Below, piece after piece: positions 16,376 through 25,648 of a stretch of 64,000 bases of DNA. A program made the position numbers and the translations under genes. How positions within the stretch are numbered: position 1 is the first letter of the stretch; each line of letters opens with the position of its first letter. The notes beneath the pieces are model-generated. The model saw nothing but the letters and a program-made list of their open reading frames with translations. It did not search any database and had not been told where the DNA came from. The stretch is from Micromonospora saelicesensis (GTDB taxonomy: Bacteria > Actinomycetota > Actinomycetes > Mycobacteriales > Micromonosporaceae), in contig NZ_FMCR01000001.1 of assembly GCF_900091575.1 (NCBI RefSeq), positions 310,001-374,000 on the forward strand, in the 5' to 3' direction.

Positions 16376-17527
16376 TCATTTCGTGATGGTCCGCCGCACG
16401 CCCTGGTGGTTGGCGCAGGCCTTCGACCCGCCGCCGGCCAGGCTCACCGAACCGTCGCGGCACTGCACGAGGTAACCGCGTCCGGCCCAGAACTGCGGTA
16501 CGCAGTCGAACCAGTCGCACACCTCGGCGGCCGGCTTGCGGATGCGCGTGCCGCCACAGAAGCCGTACCCCAGTGGGTTCTCCGGTGCCCCGCAGCGCGT
16601 GCCCTGGGTCGCGCTGGGCGACGGGCGTGGTGACTTTGTCGGCTTGGGCGGCGGGTTCTTCAGCGCGAGCGCCGGGCCGGCCGGGCGGACCAGCGCCGGT
16701 GCCACGCTGGTGGTGGGCGCCGGGGTGGCGGCGACGGCGACCTCCGCGCCACCGGTCGGGTCGGACGGGTCCGACTCGATCAGCGCCGCCGGCACCAGCA
16801 GCGCGATGGCCGCCGCCACCGCGATGGTCCTGCGGCCACCGGGCACGAACGACGACAGCCGGGCCTGCCCGGGGGTGGCCGCGGCCGGCCGGAACGGCTT
16901 GAGCTGGGCGTGCTCGGAGATCAGCTCGTCGAGTTGGGCGATCACCGCGGCGCGCTGTTCGATCGCGTCGGCGAAGGCCAGCGTGAGCTTGAACCGGAAG
17001 TCCGCAGCGGCGGCGGTGGGCAGCAACAACCCGGAGGTACGCCGCCGGTCCAGCACCTGGATCACTGTGACCGGCGCCGCCGGGTCGTGGGCCAGGCCGG
17101 TTATCCGGCCGTACGCCCAGTCGCGCCGGCCCCGCCCGCCGAGCAGCACCAGTCGACGGCTGGTGATCACGGCCATGCCGGCGTCGGTGACGCGGACGCC
17201 GTCCGGGCGGCGCGGGCGCAGTGACCCGGCTCCCGGGGCGACAGTGAGGTCGGGCGCGGGCAGCACTGTGGTGTGCCGCACCTCGACCAGTTGCGCGGCG
17301 GGCAGTGCCCAGAGCACCACCTCGTCGGCGGCCAACTCCAACGCCAGCCCGGCGCCGGCGGCCGCCGAGCCCTGGAAGTCGGCGGCCAGGGCGCGCAGCC
17401 GCCGTAACTCGTCGTCGCGTCGTCGCCACGCCGCCTCAGCGCCGCGGTACGTGCTGACCCGCCGCACGTTCTGCCGGTGCGCCCACCGGTACCGCCATGT
17501 GGAACCCGTCGAATCAGTCTTCGCCAC
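16376..17527 (-). CDS. hypothetical membrane protein with extracellular Cys-rich end (paralogue of 12408-13625)
   Basis: 383 residues from GTG 17527, fixed by GAAGGAG five bases upstream. The N-terminal 200 residues repeat the domain of the other paralogue (VVLWALPAAQLVEV, RVTDAGMAVITSRRLVLLGGRGRRDW, DFRFKLTLAF). One membrane segment lies near 235-250 (AVAAAIALLVPAALI), then a Pro/Ser/Thr linker. Unlike its paralogue it ends in a Cys-rich domain of about 75 residues with CGAPENPLGYGFCGG, CDWFDCVP and CRDGSVSLAG...CANHQGV, the last resembling DUF3761. That end is probably extracellular and disulfide-bonded. Function unknown. Confidence 0.75.
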   Translation of the reverse strand: MAKTDSTGSTWRYRWAHRQNVRRVSTYRGAEAAWRRRDDELRRLRALAADFQGSAAAGAGLALELAADEVVLWALPAAQLVEVRHTTVLPAPDLTVAPGAGSLRPRRPDGVRVTDAGMAVITSRRLVLLGGRGRRDWAYGRITGLAHDPAAPVTVIQVLDRRRTSGLLLPTAAAADFRFKLTLAFADAIEQRAAVIAQLDELISEHAQLKPFRPAAATPGQARLSSFVPGGRRTIAVAAAIALLVPAALIESDPSDPTGGAEVAVAATPAPTTSVAPALVRPAGPALALKNPPPKPTKSPRPSPSATQGTRCGAPENPLGYGFCGGTRIRKPAAEVCDWFDCVPQFWAGRGYLVQCRDGSVSLAGGGSKACANHQGVRRTITK

Positions 17528-17660
17528 GCCGACTCCTTCGCCGCGCTGGCCACCAATCTGGGGTGTCACGAGGTTTAACAGGTCCGGCGCGGCGCCCGGA
17601 CACGCCGAAACGGGCGAACTAGCCGATCGGCGGAGCAACCAGCACGATAGGGGGATACTG

Positions 17661-19238
17661 GTGCCGACGTTCATGTTCTCCGAGGGGGTGGCGGTCGTGC
17701 CGGCAGTCACGCTGCCCGGGGTCGTGATCGGGGTCGACATCGGCACCACAAGCACGAAGGCCGTCGCGTACGACACCGACGGGCGGCAGCTCGGCAGTCA
17801 CCTGGTCGGCTACCCGCTGAACAACCCGCAACCCGGCTACGCCGAGCAGGACCCGCAACTCATCCTCGAAGCGGTGCTCAAGTCGATCAGCATCGTCGTG
17901 GCCGAGCTGGTCCAGCCGGTGGCCGGGCTGTCGTTCAGCTCCGCCATGCACAGCCTGATCGGGTTGGACCCTGACGGCAATCCGCTGACCCCGTCGGTGA
18001 CCTGGGCCGACTCGCGGTCCACCCGGCAGGCCGAGCGGTTGCGGGCGGTGCCGTCGGGGCTGGCCCTGCACCGGCGCACCGGCACGCCGATGCATCCGAT
18101 GTCGCCGCTGCCCAAGTTGCTCTGGTTCGCCGAGCAGGAGCCGAAACTCTTCGAGCGGGTGGCGCACTGGGTGGGCATCAAGGACTGGGTCCTGCTGCGG
18201 CTCTGCGGCGCGCTGGTCACCGACCACTCGATCGCCTCGGCCACCGGCCTGCTCGACATCCACAAGCTGGAGTGGGACCCCGAGGCGCTGACCATCGCCG
18301 GCATCACACCGGAGCAGCTCCCGCAGCTGGTCGCCACCACCGCCGTGCTGCCCAACCTCACCCCGCAGGCCGCCGCCCAGACCGGCCTGCCGGAGCGCAC
18401 CCCCGTGGTGGTCGGCGCGGGCGACGGACCGCTGGCGAACCTCGGCCTGGGCGCGGTGCACCCCGGCATGGTGGCCTGCTCGATCGGCACCAGCGGCGCG
18501 ATGCGGGTGATGGTCGAGCGGCCCGCCGTGGACCCGCTCGGCGGGGTGTTCTGCTACGCGCTGACCGAGCATCGCTGGGCGGTCGGTGGCGCGATCAACA
18601 ACGGCGGCATCGTGCTCAAGTGGGCCGGCGCGGCGCTCGCCCCGGACCTGGGCGAGCACTCCGAGGAGGACCTGGTCGCCCTGGCGGCCCGCGCGCCGGT
18701 CGGTTCGGGCGGGCTCATCATGCTGCCGTACCTGCACAGCGAACGGGCACCACACTGGAGCGCCCTGCCGCGTGGCGCGTACGTGGGGTTGACCCACGCA
18801 CACCGCCGCGAGCATCTGGTGCGGGCCGCGTTGGAGGGCGTCTGCCAGCAGCTCGCGCTGGTGCTCAGCTCGGTGCGCGCGGCCGGCAACGAGGTCCGGG
18901 AGGTCCGGGCCGATGGCGGCTTCGCCCGCAGCGGCCTGTGGCGGCAGATGCTGGCCGATGCCCTCGGCCTGCCGGTGAGCTTCCCGGCCGCGCACGAGGG
19001 GTCGAGCTTCGGGGCGGCGTTGCTCGGCATGGAGGCGCTCGGGCTGATCCCCAGCATCGACGTCGCCGCCGACCTGGTGCGGATCGAGGAGACGGTCCGC
19101 CCGGACCCGGCCGCCGCCGCCACCTACGCGGCGCTGCTGCCGCTCTTCGCCGAGCTGTACGAGGCTCTTACGCCCGCCTTCGCCTCGATCCGTCGGATGG
19201 CGCCTGGCCTGCCCACCGGCCCCGAACCACAGGCGTGA
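17661..19238 (+). CDS. gntK: gluconokinase, FGGY family
   Basis: About 525 residues from GTG 17661 (AGGGGG seven bases upstream; GTG 17697 is also possible). FGGY sugar kinase with phosphate-1 loop GVDIGTTSTKAV, the substrate region AMHSLIGLD...TWADSR, the adenosine-side GAGDGPLANLG and SIGTSGAMR, and VRADGGFARSGLWRQMLAD near the end. The HSLIGLD/TWAD combination points to gluconate rather than xylulose or glycerol; the product would be 6-phosphogluconate feeding the pentose phosphate pathway. It is transcribed away from the paralogous membrane protein gene across 133 bases. Confidence 0.82.
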   Translation: MPTFMFSEGVAVVPAVTLPGVVIGVDIGTTSTKAVAYDTDGRQLGSHLVGYPLNNPQPGYAEQDPQLILEAVLKSISIVVAELVQPVAGLSFSSAMHSLIGLDPDGNPLTPSVTWADSRSTRQAERLRAVPSGLALHRRTGTPMHPMSPLPKLLWFAEQEPKLFERVAHWVGIKDWVLLRLCGALVTDHSIASATGLLDIHKLEWDPEALTIAGITPEQLPQLVATTAVLPNLTPQAAAQTGLPERTPVVVGAGDGPLANLGLGAVHPGMVACSIGTSGAMRVMVERPAVDPLGGVFCYALTEHRWAVGGAINNGGIVLKWAGAALAPDLGEHSEEDLVALAARAPVGSGGLIMLPYLHSERAPHWSALPRGAYVGLTHAHRREHLVRAALEGVCQQLALVLSSVRAAGNEVREVRADGGFARSGLWRQMLADALGLPVSFPAAHEGSSFGAALLGMEALGLIPSIDVAADLVRIEETVRPDPAAAATYAALLPLFAELYEALTPAFASIRRMAPGLPTGPEPQA

Positions 19239-19247
19239 GCGGCCGGG

Positions 19248-19580
19248 TCAGGGCGCTTCGACGCCGGCGATCAGGTAGCGCTGCACGTCGGCGTCGAGGA
19301 TCGCCACTTCCTGCGCGTCGTCCGGCCCGGAGCCACGGAACGCGGCCAACTGCTCCGGCGACTCCCAGCGTTCGTAGACGTGGATCCGGCCGGGCTCCAA
19401 CGGGTCGGCCGCCAGCAGGAAGTCGAGACAGCCGGCGGTGGCGCGCGCCCGCGCGATGACCTGTTCGCAGTCGGACAGGTACGCCTCGCGGGTGGCCGGT
19501 TCGACCTGCAGACTGCCGGCGATGATCAGCAAAGGGTCCTCCGGGGTGAGTGGCTGGGAAGCCTGATACCTGTGGGTCAT
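19248..19580 (-). CDS. antibiotic biosynthesis monooxygenase (ABM)-domain protein
   Basis: 110 residues from ATG 19580. A single small dimeric ferredoxin-like domain: LLIIAGSLQVEPATREAYL, ARATAGCLDFLLAADP, RIHVYERWESPEQLAAF. Stand-alone ABM proteins include quinol monooxygenases of the YgiN type that act without cofactor; the family also includes heme oxygenases. Convergent with gntK, nine bases apart, and divergent from the serine hydrolase. Its first codons lie inside a 20-base motif repeated at 34551. Confidence 0.75.
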   Translation of the reverse strand: MTHRYQASQPLTPEDPLLIIAGSLQVEPATREAYLSDCEQVIARARATAGCLDFLLAADPLEPGRIHVYERWESPEQLAAFRGSGPDDAQEVAILDADVQRYLIAGVEAP

Positions 19581-19586
19581 ATTTAT
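19567..19586 (+). repeat. 20-base motif shared with 34551-34570
   Basis: TACCTGTGGGTCATATTTAT occurs here and again, identical, at 34551-34570 inside a 52-base palindrome. Here it overlaps the start codon of the ABM gene and is followed directly by a second TACCTGTGGG (19586-19595), making a direct repeat. It lies in the region upstream of two divergent genes, so it may be a regulator site. Confidence 0.6.
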
Positions 19587-19684
19587 ACCTGTGGGGCATG
19601 ACGCTCGCCGGGACATTGCCGCCCGGACGGGTGACGCCGGTCCCGTCGGTCTCACCAGCCTCCGGCGCTTCATATCGTGCAAAC

Positions 19685-21052
19685 GTGAGAAAAAGCGACA
19701 AGAGGCGCTCATCTTCCCTGCTGGGGAACTCTGCCCGCGTACCCCTGAAGGTGCTGACGACGGCGGTCGCGCTCGCGGTGCTCGCGACGACCGGGCCGGC
19801 CACCGCGGACGGCCCGGGTCGCGCGCCCGTCGCGGACCCGGCGCAGACGACCGAGCCGGGGTACGGAGTTGAGCCCGGCGACGGTCAGAGCCACGAGCCC
19901 GGGGTGGACCCGACGCCGGAGCGCCCGCCGACCAGCGAGGTGTCCTGGCTGTCGTTTCCCGGCGGGGTGTTCGCTGTGGACCCGCTCGGGCACACAGTGC
20001 GCTACCGCGCCTGCGACGGCGACACCGGCCGGGTCGCCGACCCCACCATGCGGGTCGCCGCCGGGGTGGCCAGCGGCGCGGTCGTCGTCGGAGGCACCGC
20101 GTACCGCTACCGGGTGCCGCTGGTCGGGCGCAGCGAGGGCACGCTGGAGGTGATCCAACGGCACCGCCCGCCGACGACGCTGACCGGCGTGGTGGTCACC
20201 AGCCCGCAGCCGCCCACCGACCCGGTCGCCGGGGCCCGGCTGTTCCCGCTCAGCGGGCAGCTCGCCCGGGTGGTGGCCGACGCGAGCCTCAACCCGGCCG
20301 GGGTAACCGTCCGCGACCTGTCCGGCCGCTACGGGGACCAGCAGATCGCCGTCAACGGATCGCTGCGCCCCAAGGCGGCCAGCGTCATCAAGCTGTGGAT
20401 CCTCGTCGAGCTGCTGCGCCGGGTCGACTGTGGACAGGTCTTCCTCGACGACGGGGTGCTGGTCACCCCCCAGGACGTGGTCGGCGGCACCGGCCAACTG
20501 CAGTTCGAGACGTTCCCGCAGGTGGTCACCCTTCACCGGCTCGCCCAGTACCTGATCAAGTACAGCGACAACGTGGCCGCGAACGTGCTGATCACCTACC
20601 TGGGTGGGTTCGCCCCGGTCAACGCGCTGATCGACTCGATGAACCAACGGTCCACCATCCTGGCCCGCCGGATGCTCGACAGCGCGGCGGCGCAACGCGG
20701 CGAGGAGAACTACACCAGCCCGGACGACGTGGTGTCACTGCTCGGCGCGGTCTGGGACGGCGAGATCCTCACCCCCGCCTCCCGCGACCTGATGATCGGC
20801 TTCATGCGGGAGCAGACCCTGAACACGAAGATCCCGGCGGCGTTGCCTCCCGGCGTGCCGGTGGCCCACAAGACCGGAGACCTGCCGGACGCCTCACACG
20901 ACGTCGGCTACTACCTGATCCCCGGCACCGAGACCGCCGTCGCGTTCCTCACCGCCGGACCCATGGCCACCGGCGACGAGACGGTCCGGCGGATGGCCCG
21001 CACCGTCTACGACTTCCTGGTCACCCCGGTCGAGGGAGCGGTCGAGGAGTGA
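19685..21052 (+). CDS. secreted class A beta-lactamase-related serine hydrolase
   Basis: 455 residues from GTG 19685. A basic start and hydrophobic stretch (20-40, ending ATADG) form a signal peptide; a Pro-rich region follows. The hydrolase domain (from about 185) has Ser233-x-x-Lys236 (SVIK), SDN (294-296) and KTG (396-398), the three motifs of class A beta-lactamases and related penicillin-binding folds. The omega-loop E-x-x-L-N carrying the deacylating Glu166 is not visible; the equivalent stretch reads GEENYTSPDD. True beta-lactamase activity is therefore doubtful, and a peptidoglycan or ester-directed role is possible. Confidence 0.78.
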   Translation: MRKSDKRRSSSLLGNSARVPLKVLTTAVALAVLATTGPATADGPGRAPVADPAQTTEPGYGVEPGDGQSHEPGVDPTPERPPTSEVSWLSFPGGVFAVDPLGHTVRYRACDGDTGRVADPTMRVAAGVASGAVVVGGTAYRYRVPLVGRSEGTLEVIQRHRPPTTLTGVVVTSPQPPTDPVAGARLFPLSGQLARVVADASLNPAGVTVRDLSGRYGDQQIAVNGSLRPKAASVIKLWILVELLRRVDCGQVFLDDGVLVTPQDVVGGTGQLQFETFPQVVTLHRLAQYLIKYSDNVAANVLITYLGGFAPVNALIDSMNQRSTILARRMLDSAAAQRGEENYTSPDDVVSLLGAVWDGEILTPASRDLMIGFMREQTLNTKIPAALPPGVPVAHKTGDLPDASHDVGYYLIPGTETAVAFLTAGPMATGDETVRRMARTVYDFLVTPVEGAVEE

Positions 21053-21059
21053 GCCGACC

Positions 21060-21839
21060 TCAGGCGCCGGGAATGTTCGCCGGCGGGTCCTCGCCCACCA
21101 GGTCGGCCGCCGGCGGGTCCGCCGACACCGACAGCCCGAAATCCGAGTACGTCAGGTCGAGCTGGGCGGTCTGCGACTGCTCACTGGCCAACTCGATGCG
21201 GTAGCGGACCAGCCGACCCTGCTCGTCCACGGCCGCTGTGAACGGCACCGCCGCAGCCCGGTCACCGAGCACGCTGCCGACGCCGCTGCCCAGCACCGCG
21301 CGGCTCTGGCGCAGGTCCAGCGTGCCCGCGTACTCCCGCTCGGCGGTCAGCCGGACCCCCGCCGGCGCGCCCAGCGTGCTGGCCAGCCGGGTGTTGTCCA
21401 GGCCCTGCTTGGCCGCCGGGGCACCCGGGGCGCCGACGTGCCACCAGGTCTTGCCGTCCCAGACCGGAACGCGGCGGTCCGGGGCGGTGACCCGCACGTA
21501 CACGTCCGGCCCGGTGGTCAACCGCTCGATCTTCACCACACCGGAGGGCACCTTCAGCGAGGTCGTCTCCAGACCACGCTTCGCCTTCGGGTCCCAGAGC
21601 AGCACCGTGGCGTCCCCGTCCGCGCCGCCGGTGCCAACTGTCAGCTTGTACGGCTGTTCGTCGGCCTTCGCGGCGGCGGCCTTCAGCACCCCGACCGGGT
21701 CGGCCGGGCCCGCCGACGCCGCCGGACGACCCGCGTCCGGTTCGTCGTCGCCGGCGGCGACCAGCGCCCACGCCCCAGCACCGAGCGCCACCACGAGCAC
21801 GGCGACGGCGGCGATCAGCTTCGGTTTCTGCACTGTCAT
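21060..21839 (-). CDS. membrane-anchored extracellular protein, function unknown
   Basis: 259 residues. A single N-terminal anchor (9-29) precedes a linker and a beta-rich domain of about 200 residues (WDGKTWWHVGAPG, REYAGTLDLRQSRA, VDEQGRLVRYRIEL). The repeating short strands resemble LprG/LppX-type lipoprotein folds that bind lipid, but there is no lipobox Cys, so anchorage is by the transmembrane helix. Convergent with the serine hydrolase, seven bases apart. No function assigned. Confidence 0.65.
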   Translation of the reverse strand: MTVQKPKLIAAVAVLVVALGAGAWALVAAGDDEPDAGRPAASAGPADPVGVLKAAAAKADEQPYKLTVGTGGADGDATVLLWDPKAKRGLETTSLKVPSGVVKIERLTTGPDVYVRVTAPDRRVPVWDGKTWWHVGAPGAPAAKQGLDNTRLASTLGAPAGVRLTAEREYAGTLDLRQSRAVLGSGVGSVLGDRAAAVPFTAAVDEQGRLVRYRIELASEQSQTAQLDLTYSDFGLSVSADPPAADLVGEDPPANIPGA

Positions 21840-21942
21840 CTCCCCCGGGCGGTGCGGTCCGGCCAGACTAGCCGGACCGCACCGGCTGCTGTTCCGGGTC
21901 AGCCTCCCGGCCGCTGCTGTTCCCGGTCGGCCTCCCGGCCGA

Positions 21943-22701
21943 TCAGGCCCGGCTGATCGCGTTGGCGTGGATCGCCTCGTGCAGATACGCGGCCAGCCCC
22001 GCGGCGATGTTCTCGTAGTACGCGGTGAACCGCTCGTCGGCCAGGTACATGTCGGCCAACCCGGTCTGCATCTCGTACGAGCACTCGTAGAACCAGCGGC
22101 TGATGATCTGCCGGTGCTCCTCGGCGAGGTCCATCACCTCCGGACTGTCCGCCGGGGCGCCCGAGGCCATCAGCGCGACGATCCGCCGACCCCAGTCCTC
22201 GTTCTCCGCCTTGATCCGCAGCCAGTCGTCCTTGCCGTAGCGGGAGGCCCGCCGGTTCGACTCCCGGTACGCGTCGGTGTCACCCCAGCGCCGCTCCGCC
22301 TCGGCCTCGTGCTGCTCCGGGTCGGCGTCGCCGAAGACCTCGAACCGCTCCTCCGGCGTGAGTTGGATGTTCATCTTACTCGCCTCCATCGCGAACTCGA
22401 TCGCCGTGACCATCTCCTGCAACCGTTTGAGCCGTACCGTCAGCAGTTCGTGCTGCCGGCGCAGGTGCGCGGCCGGATCGGCCGCCGGGTCGTCGATGAT
22501 CGCGGTGATCTCCTCAAGCGGGAAACCAAGCTCCCGGTAGTACAGGACGAGCTGCAGCCGTTGCAGGTCCGCGTCGTCGTAGCGGCGGTAACCGGCCGAG
22601 GTGCGCCCGCTGGGCGAGAGCAACCCGATCTCGTCGTAGTGGTGCAGCGTCCGCACCGTCACGCCGGCGACCTTCGCCACCTGACCCACCGTGTACGCCA
22701 T
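21943..22701 (-). CDS. MerR-family regulator with TipAS domain
   Basis: 252 residues. The N-terminal winged HTH is typical MerR (YTVGQVAKVAGVTVRTLHHY, then EIGLLSPSGRTSAGYRRY), followed by a coiled dimerisation helix and a C-terminal TipAS domain (from about 130) with ISRWFYECSYEMQTGLADMY and a final FTAYYENIAAGLAAYL helix. In TipAL the TipAS part captures thiopeptide antibiotics and turns the protein into an activator of multidrug-response genes. No thiopeptide genes are nearby. The C-terminal helices also occur in regulators of unknown ligand. Confidence 0.85.
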   Translation of the reverse strand: MAYTVGQVAKVAGVTVRTLHHYDEIGLLSPSGRTSAGYRRYDDADLQRLQLVLYYRELGFPLEEITAIIDDPAADPAAHLRRQHELLTVRLKRLQEMVTAIEFAMEASKMNIQLTPEERFEVFGDADPEQHEAEAERRWGDTDAYRESNRRASRYGKDDWLRIKAENEDWGRRIVALMASGAPADSPEVMDLAEEHRQIISRWFYECSYEMQTGLADMYLADERFTAYYENIAAGLAAYLHEAIHANAISRA

Positions 22702-22751
22702 GGTCCCCCTCCCTTCCGGGAACCAGGCTCCTGCCTGCCGTTACGTGAGAG

Positions 22752-25007
22752 TCAACTCCGATTCTGGCCCACCATGGCGGGGGCGTCCGGTCGCCCGTAC
22801 AGATAGCCCTGGCCTCGTGGGCAGCCGATCGCGGTGACCGCCTCGTGCTGACGCTCGGTCTCCACCCCCTCGGCGACCACCGCCAGGTCGAACGCGCCGG
22901 CCAGGCGGGTGACCATCTCCACCGTGGCGTACGCCCGGTCGTCGGTGCCGAGCCGGGCCACGAACGACCTGTCGATCTTCAGCTCGGTGGCCGGGATGCG
23001 GTGCAGGTAGCTCAGCGACGAGTAGCCGGTGCCGAAGTCGTCGATGGCGATCCGGATGCCCAACTCCCGGAGTTGGTGCAGCCGTTCCAGCACCGCCTCG
23101 GTGCCCTCGATCAGCGCCGACTCGGTCAACTCCAGGGTCAACGCCCGTGGTGCCAGCCCGGCGGCGCTGGTCGCCGCGGTGACAGTGGCGATCAGGTCCG
23201 GCCGACGCAGGTGCGCTGCGGCGATGTTCACCGCGACGGTCGCCTCCGGCGCACGGCCCCGCCAGGTCGCGGCGGCCCGGCACGCCTCGTGGATCACCCA
23301 GCGGTCGATCGGCAGGATCAGCCCGGTCTCCTCGGCCAACGGCAGGAACTTCGCCGGTGGCAACATCCCCAGCCGGGGGTGCCGCCAGCGCACCAGCGCC
23401 TCGGCGCTGCGCACCGCGCCGGTGGTCAGGTCGACGATGGGTTGGAACTCCAGGTGCAGCTGGTCCTCGTCGACCGCCCGGCGCAGGTCGGCGATCAACT
23501 CGGCGCGGGAGACGGCCGACTCGCGCAACGCCGCCGTGCACGTGCGGTACGCGGACTTCCCGGCCGCCTTGGCCGCGTACATGGCGATGTCGGCGTCGCG
23601 CAGCAGGTCGGTGTGGGAGGCGTGCTGCGGGCCGTACTCGGCGATACCGATGCTCGCCGACGGGTGCACCCCGACGTCCTCCTCGTCGTCGGAGGGCCGC
23701 AGCGCGTCCAGCAGCCGTTCGGCGAGCCGTTCGGGTGACACCGGCCGGCCGCCCTCGACCAGCACGGCGAACTCGTCACCGCCGAGCCGGGCGATGGTGC
23801 CGTCGCCGTTCACTGCGGTGTGCATCCGGGCCGCGAGCCCGGTCAGCAGGGTGTCACCGGTGGCGTGCCCGAACCGGTCGTTGACCTGCTTGAACCCGTC
23901 CAGGTCGAGCAGCAGCACGGCCACCGGCCGCCCGTCGCGCAGGGCCAGGCGCAGCCGCCGGTTGAACAACAGCCGGTTGGGCAGCCCGGTGAGCTGGTCG
24001 CCGTACGCGAGCAGGCGCAGCCGGGCCACCAACCGGAGGTTCTCGTTGGCCGCCAACCCCTGCCGGACAGCGAGGGCGGCCAGCAACACCATCATGGTCA
24101 CGAACACCAGCTGCGGTGTCTGCCCGGTGGGCCGACGGGCCAGCACCACCGCGATGATCGCCCCACCCACCGGCAGGTACGGCAGCGCCACCCGCCACCA
24201 GGGCGGCAGCGGCGACTCGGCCGTGTCGTCGGTGCCGTCGCAGTCCGGTGGCGGCGGGTTCCGGGTGGCCAGGCCGATCAGCAGGTAGCTCAACGGCCAG
24301 CACAGGTCGATCGGGTGACCGGCGGTGTAGTCGGCGCGGGCGACCAGCGACACGTAGACGACGTCGGCGACGACCCGCAGGGTGAGGCTCGCCGCCAGGA
24401 CGGTCATCGGCCGCCACATCGGCCGGGCCGGCCCGGAGACCGCGACCAGGATGGTGAGCTGCATCAGGTCGAACATCGGGAAGAGCAGCCCCAGCGTGCG
24501 CGCCGGGTCGGCCAACTCGGCGGCGGCGACCCCACGGAAGACCAGCACCCACCCGATCGGCACCAGGGCCAGGGCGACGATCACCCCGTCCAGCAAGGTA
24601 CGCGCCCGCCCGACAGCGGTCCTCGGTGCGGACGGCGAGCTGAGCAGCGCGGCAGTGCCGGTGAGGATGCCGGCGGTGAAGACCACACCGACCACCGGCG
24701 TGTGCGGCAGGTCGCCGCCGACGAGCCGCTGCACCGTCCAGATCGCCCGGCCGATCGCGGCGAGCGCCATGGTGAGGGCGAGCAGCGTCCAGAACCGGCG
24801 CAGCGGCGCCGGATGTCGACGGGCCACCCCGACGCACGCGAGCGTCGCCCAACCAGCGACCAGCATCGCGCCGATGTCACTGACCAGCGCGGCGGCGGGC
24901 AACCCGGCGACCAGCCAGCCCGCCTCCAGCAGGATGACCGCAGCCGCGACGAGCGCGCCGGCGGGGTTGAGTGTCCCCGCAGCCTGCTTTCCGTCCTGTC
25001 GGGACAC
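22752..25007 (-). CDS. membrane GGDEF-EAL protein (cyclic di-GMP enzyme)
   Basis: 751 residues from GTG 25007, with GGAG five bases upstream; a GTG at 25058 lacks a site. The N-terminal 280 residues hold about nine hydrophobic segments of a MASE-like sensor. A GGDEF domain follows with intact ARLGGDEFAV, then an EAL domain with AEALVRWRHP, DDFGTGYSSL and LKIDRSFV. Both signature motifs look functional, so it may make and degrade cyclic di-GMP, which controls development in actinomycetes. The two activities in one chain are usually biased toward one; sequence alone does not say which. Confidence 0.9.
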   Translation of the reverse strand: MSRQDGKQAAGTLNPAGALVAAAVILLEAGWLVAGLPAAALVSDIGAMLVAGWATLACVGVARRHPAPLRRFWTLLALTMALAAIGRAIWTVQRLVGGDLPHTPVVGVVFTAGILTGTAALLSSPSAPRTAVGRARTLLDGVIVALALVPIGWVLVFRGVAAAELADPARTLGLLFPMFDLMQLTILVAVSGPARPMWRPMTVLAASLTLRVVADVVYVSLVARADYTAGHPIDLCWPLSYLLIGLATRNPPPPDCDGTDDTAESPLPPWWRVALPYLPVGGAIIAVVLARRPTGQTPQLVFVTMMVLLAALAVRQGLAANENLRLVARLRLLAYGDQLTGLPNRLLFNRRLRLALRDGRPVAVLLLDLDGFKQVNDRFGHATGDTLLTGLAARMHTAVNGDGTIARLGGDEFAVLVEGGRPVSPERLAERLLDALRPSDDEEDVGVHPSASIGIAEYGPQHASHTDLLRDADIAMYAAKAAGKSAYRTCTAALRESAVSRAELIADLRRAVDEDQLHLEFQPIVDLTTGAVRSAEALVRWRHPRLGMLPPAKFLPLAEETGLILPIDRWVIHEACRAAATWRGRAPEATVAVNIAAAHLRRPDLIATVTAATSAAGLAPRALTLELTESALIEGTEAVLERLHQLRELGIRIAIDDFGTGYSSLSYLHRIPATELKIDRSFVARLGTDDRAYATVEMVTRLAGAFDLAVVAEGVETERQHEAVTAIGCPRGQGYLYGRPDAPAMVGQNRS

Positions 25008-25138
25008 GGTCGCTCCGGCTCTTTCGTCGTGCGTGCACCCTCGGCGGCGCCGGTCCACGGCAAACCCCGAAAGCCTAACCAGCGCTCAGAAACGCCGCCA
25101 GAGCCGAACGTGCACCCCGCTGCGGCTTGCGCCTCTGG

Positions 25139-25315
25139 TCAGCGGCCCGCGGATCGGTTCCAGGGTGAACGGGGCAGTGCGGTGCCGGCCAACGGACGGC
25201 GTTTGCGGCGGCGTCTGCGCCGGCCCGGGGTGCAGGGCGGGCGGGCCACGGTGTGCACGGCCACGTCGGCCGAGGGCGTCGGTCGGCCGATCAGCCAGCA
25301 GAGGAAGCGTTCCAT
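25139..25315 (-). CDS. small basic hypothetical protein
   Basis: 58 residues from ATG 25315, eight bases after the stop of the zinc-ribbon gene, so it could be made by translational coupling. Third codon positions are strongly GC-biased, as in real genes here. The start MERFLCWLIGRP is hydrophobic, the middle holds an Arg/Lys run (RRRRRRKRR). No family recognised and no ribosome site seen, so it may be chance. Confidence 0.35.
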   Translation of the reverse strand: MERFLCWLIGRPTPSADVAVHTVARPPCTPGRRRRRRKRRPLAGTALPRSPWNRSAGR

Positions 25316-25322
25316 CGTCGGA

Positions 25323-25556
25323 TCAGCCGACCGGAAGGCGCTCGGCGTCGGACTTGGCAATCTCGTACTCCGCCCCGCAGAACGTGCACTGCTGCGCGTA
25401 CCGGGTGCGGATCGGAATGAGCGGAATGAAGAAGAGGGTGAATTTCGTCGAGCGGCGGGTGATCACCTGCGCGGCCTGGTTGCCGCAGTGGCGGCAGACC
25501 TGCTGCACGACACCGGACCGGTCGACCTTGGTACGCAGACCAAAGATGAAGAACAT
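25323..25556 (-). CDS. zinc-ribbon protein with one hydrophobic segment
   Basis: 77 residues from ATG 25556 (ATG 25604 is possible). It starts MFFIFGLRTK, has a first Cys pair CRHCG (about 32-35), a hydrophobic stretch KFTLFFIPLIPI and a second pair CTFCG, giving a four-Cys zinc ribbon split by a membrane-like segment. This arrangement is widespread in actinobacteria with no known function. Upstream lies the promoter of the divergent toxin remnant. Confidence 0.75.
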   Translation of the reverse strand: MFFIFGLRTKVDRSGVVQQVCRHCGNQAAQVITRRSTKFTLFFIPLIPIRTRYAQQCTFCGAEYEIAKSDAERLPVG

Positions 25557-25648
25557 CGCCCGCCAGTACCCACTCAACCGCGAAAAGTCACCAGATCCCG
25601 CCATCGGATCAGGACAACCATGGGTCAGCGTGCAGGTATAGCGATTGG

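Noticed and set aside
16536..17660. N-terminal extension of the gluconokinase frame to 900 residues
   Set aside because: The extra 375 residues are the antisense of the membrane protein gene at 16376-17527 and have no kinase-like sequence.
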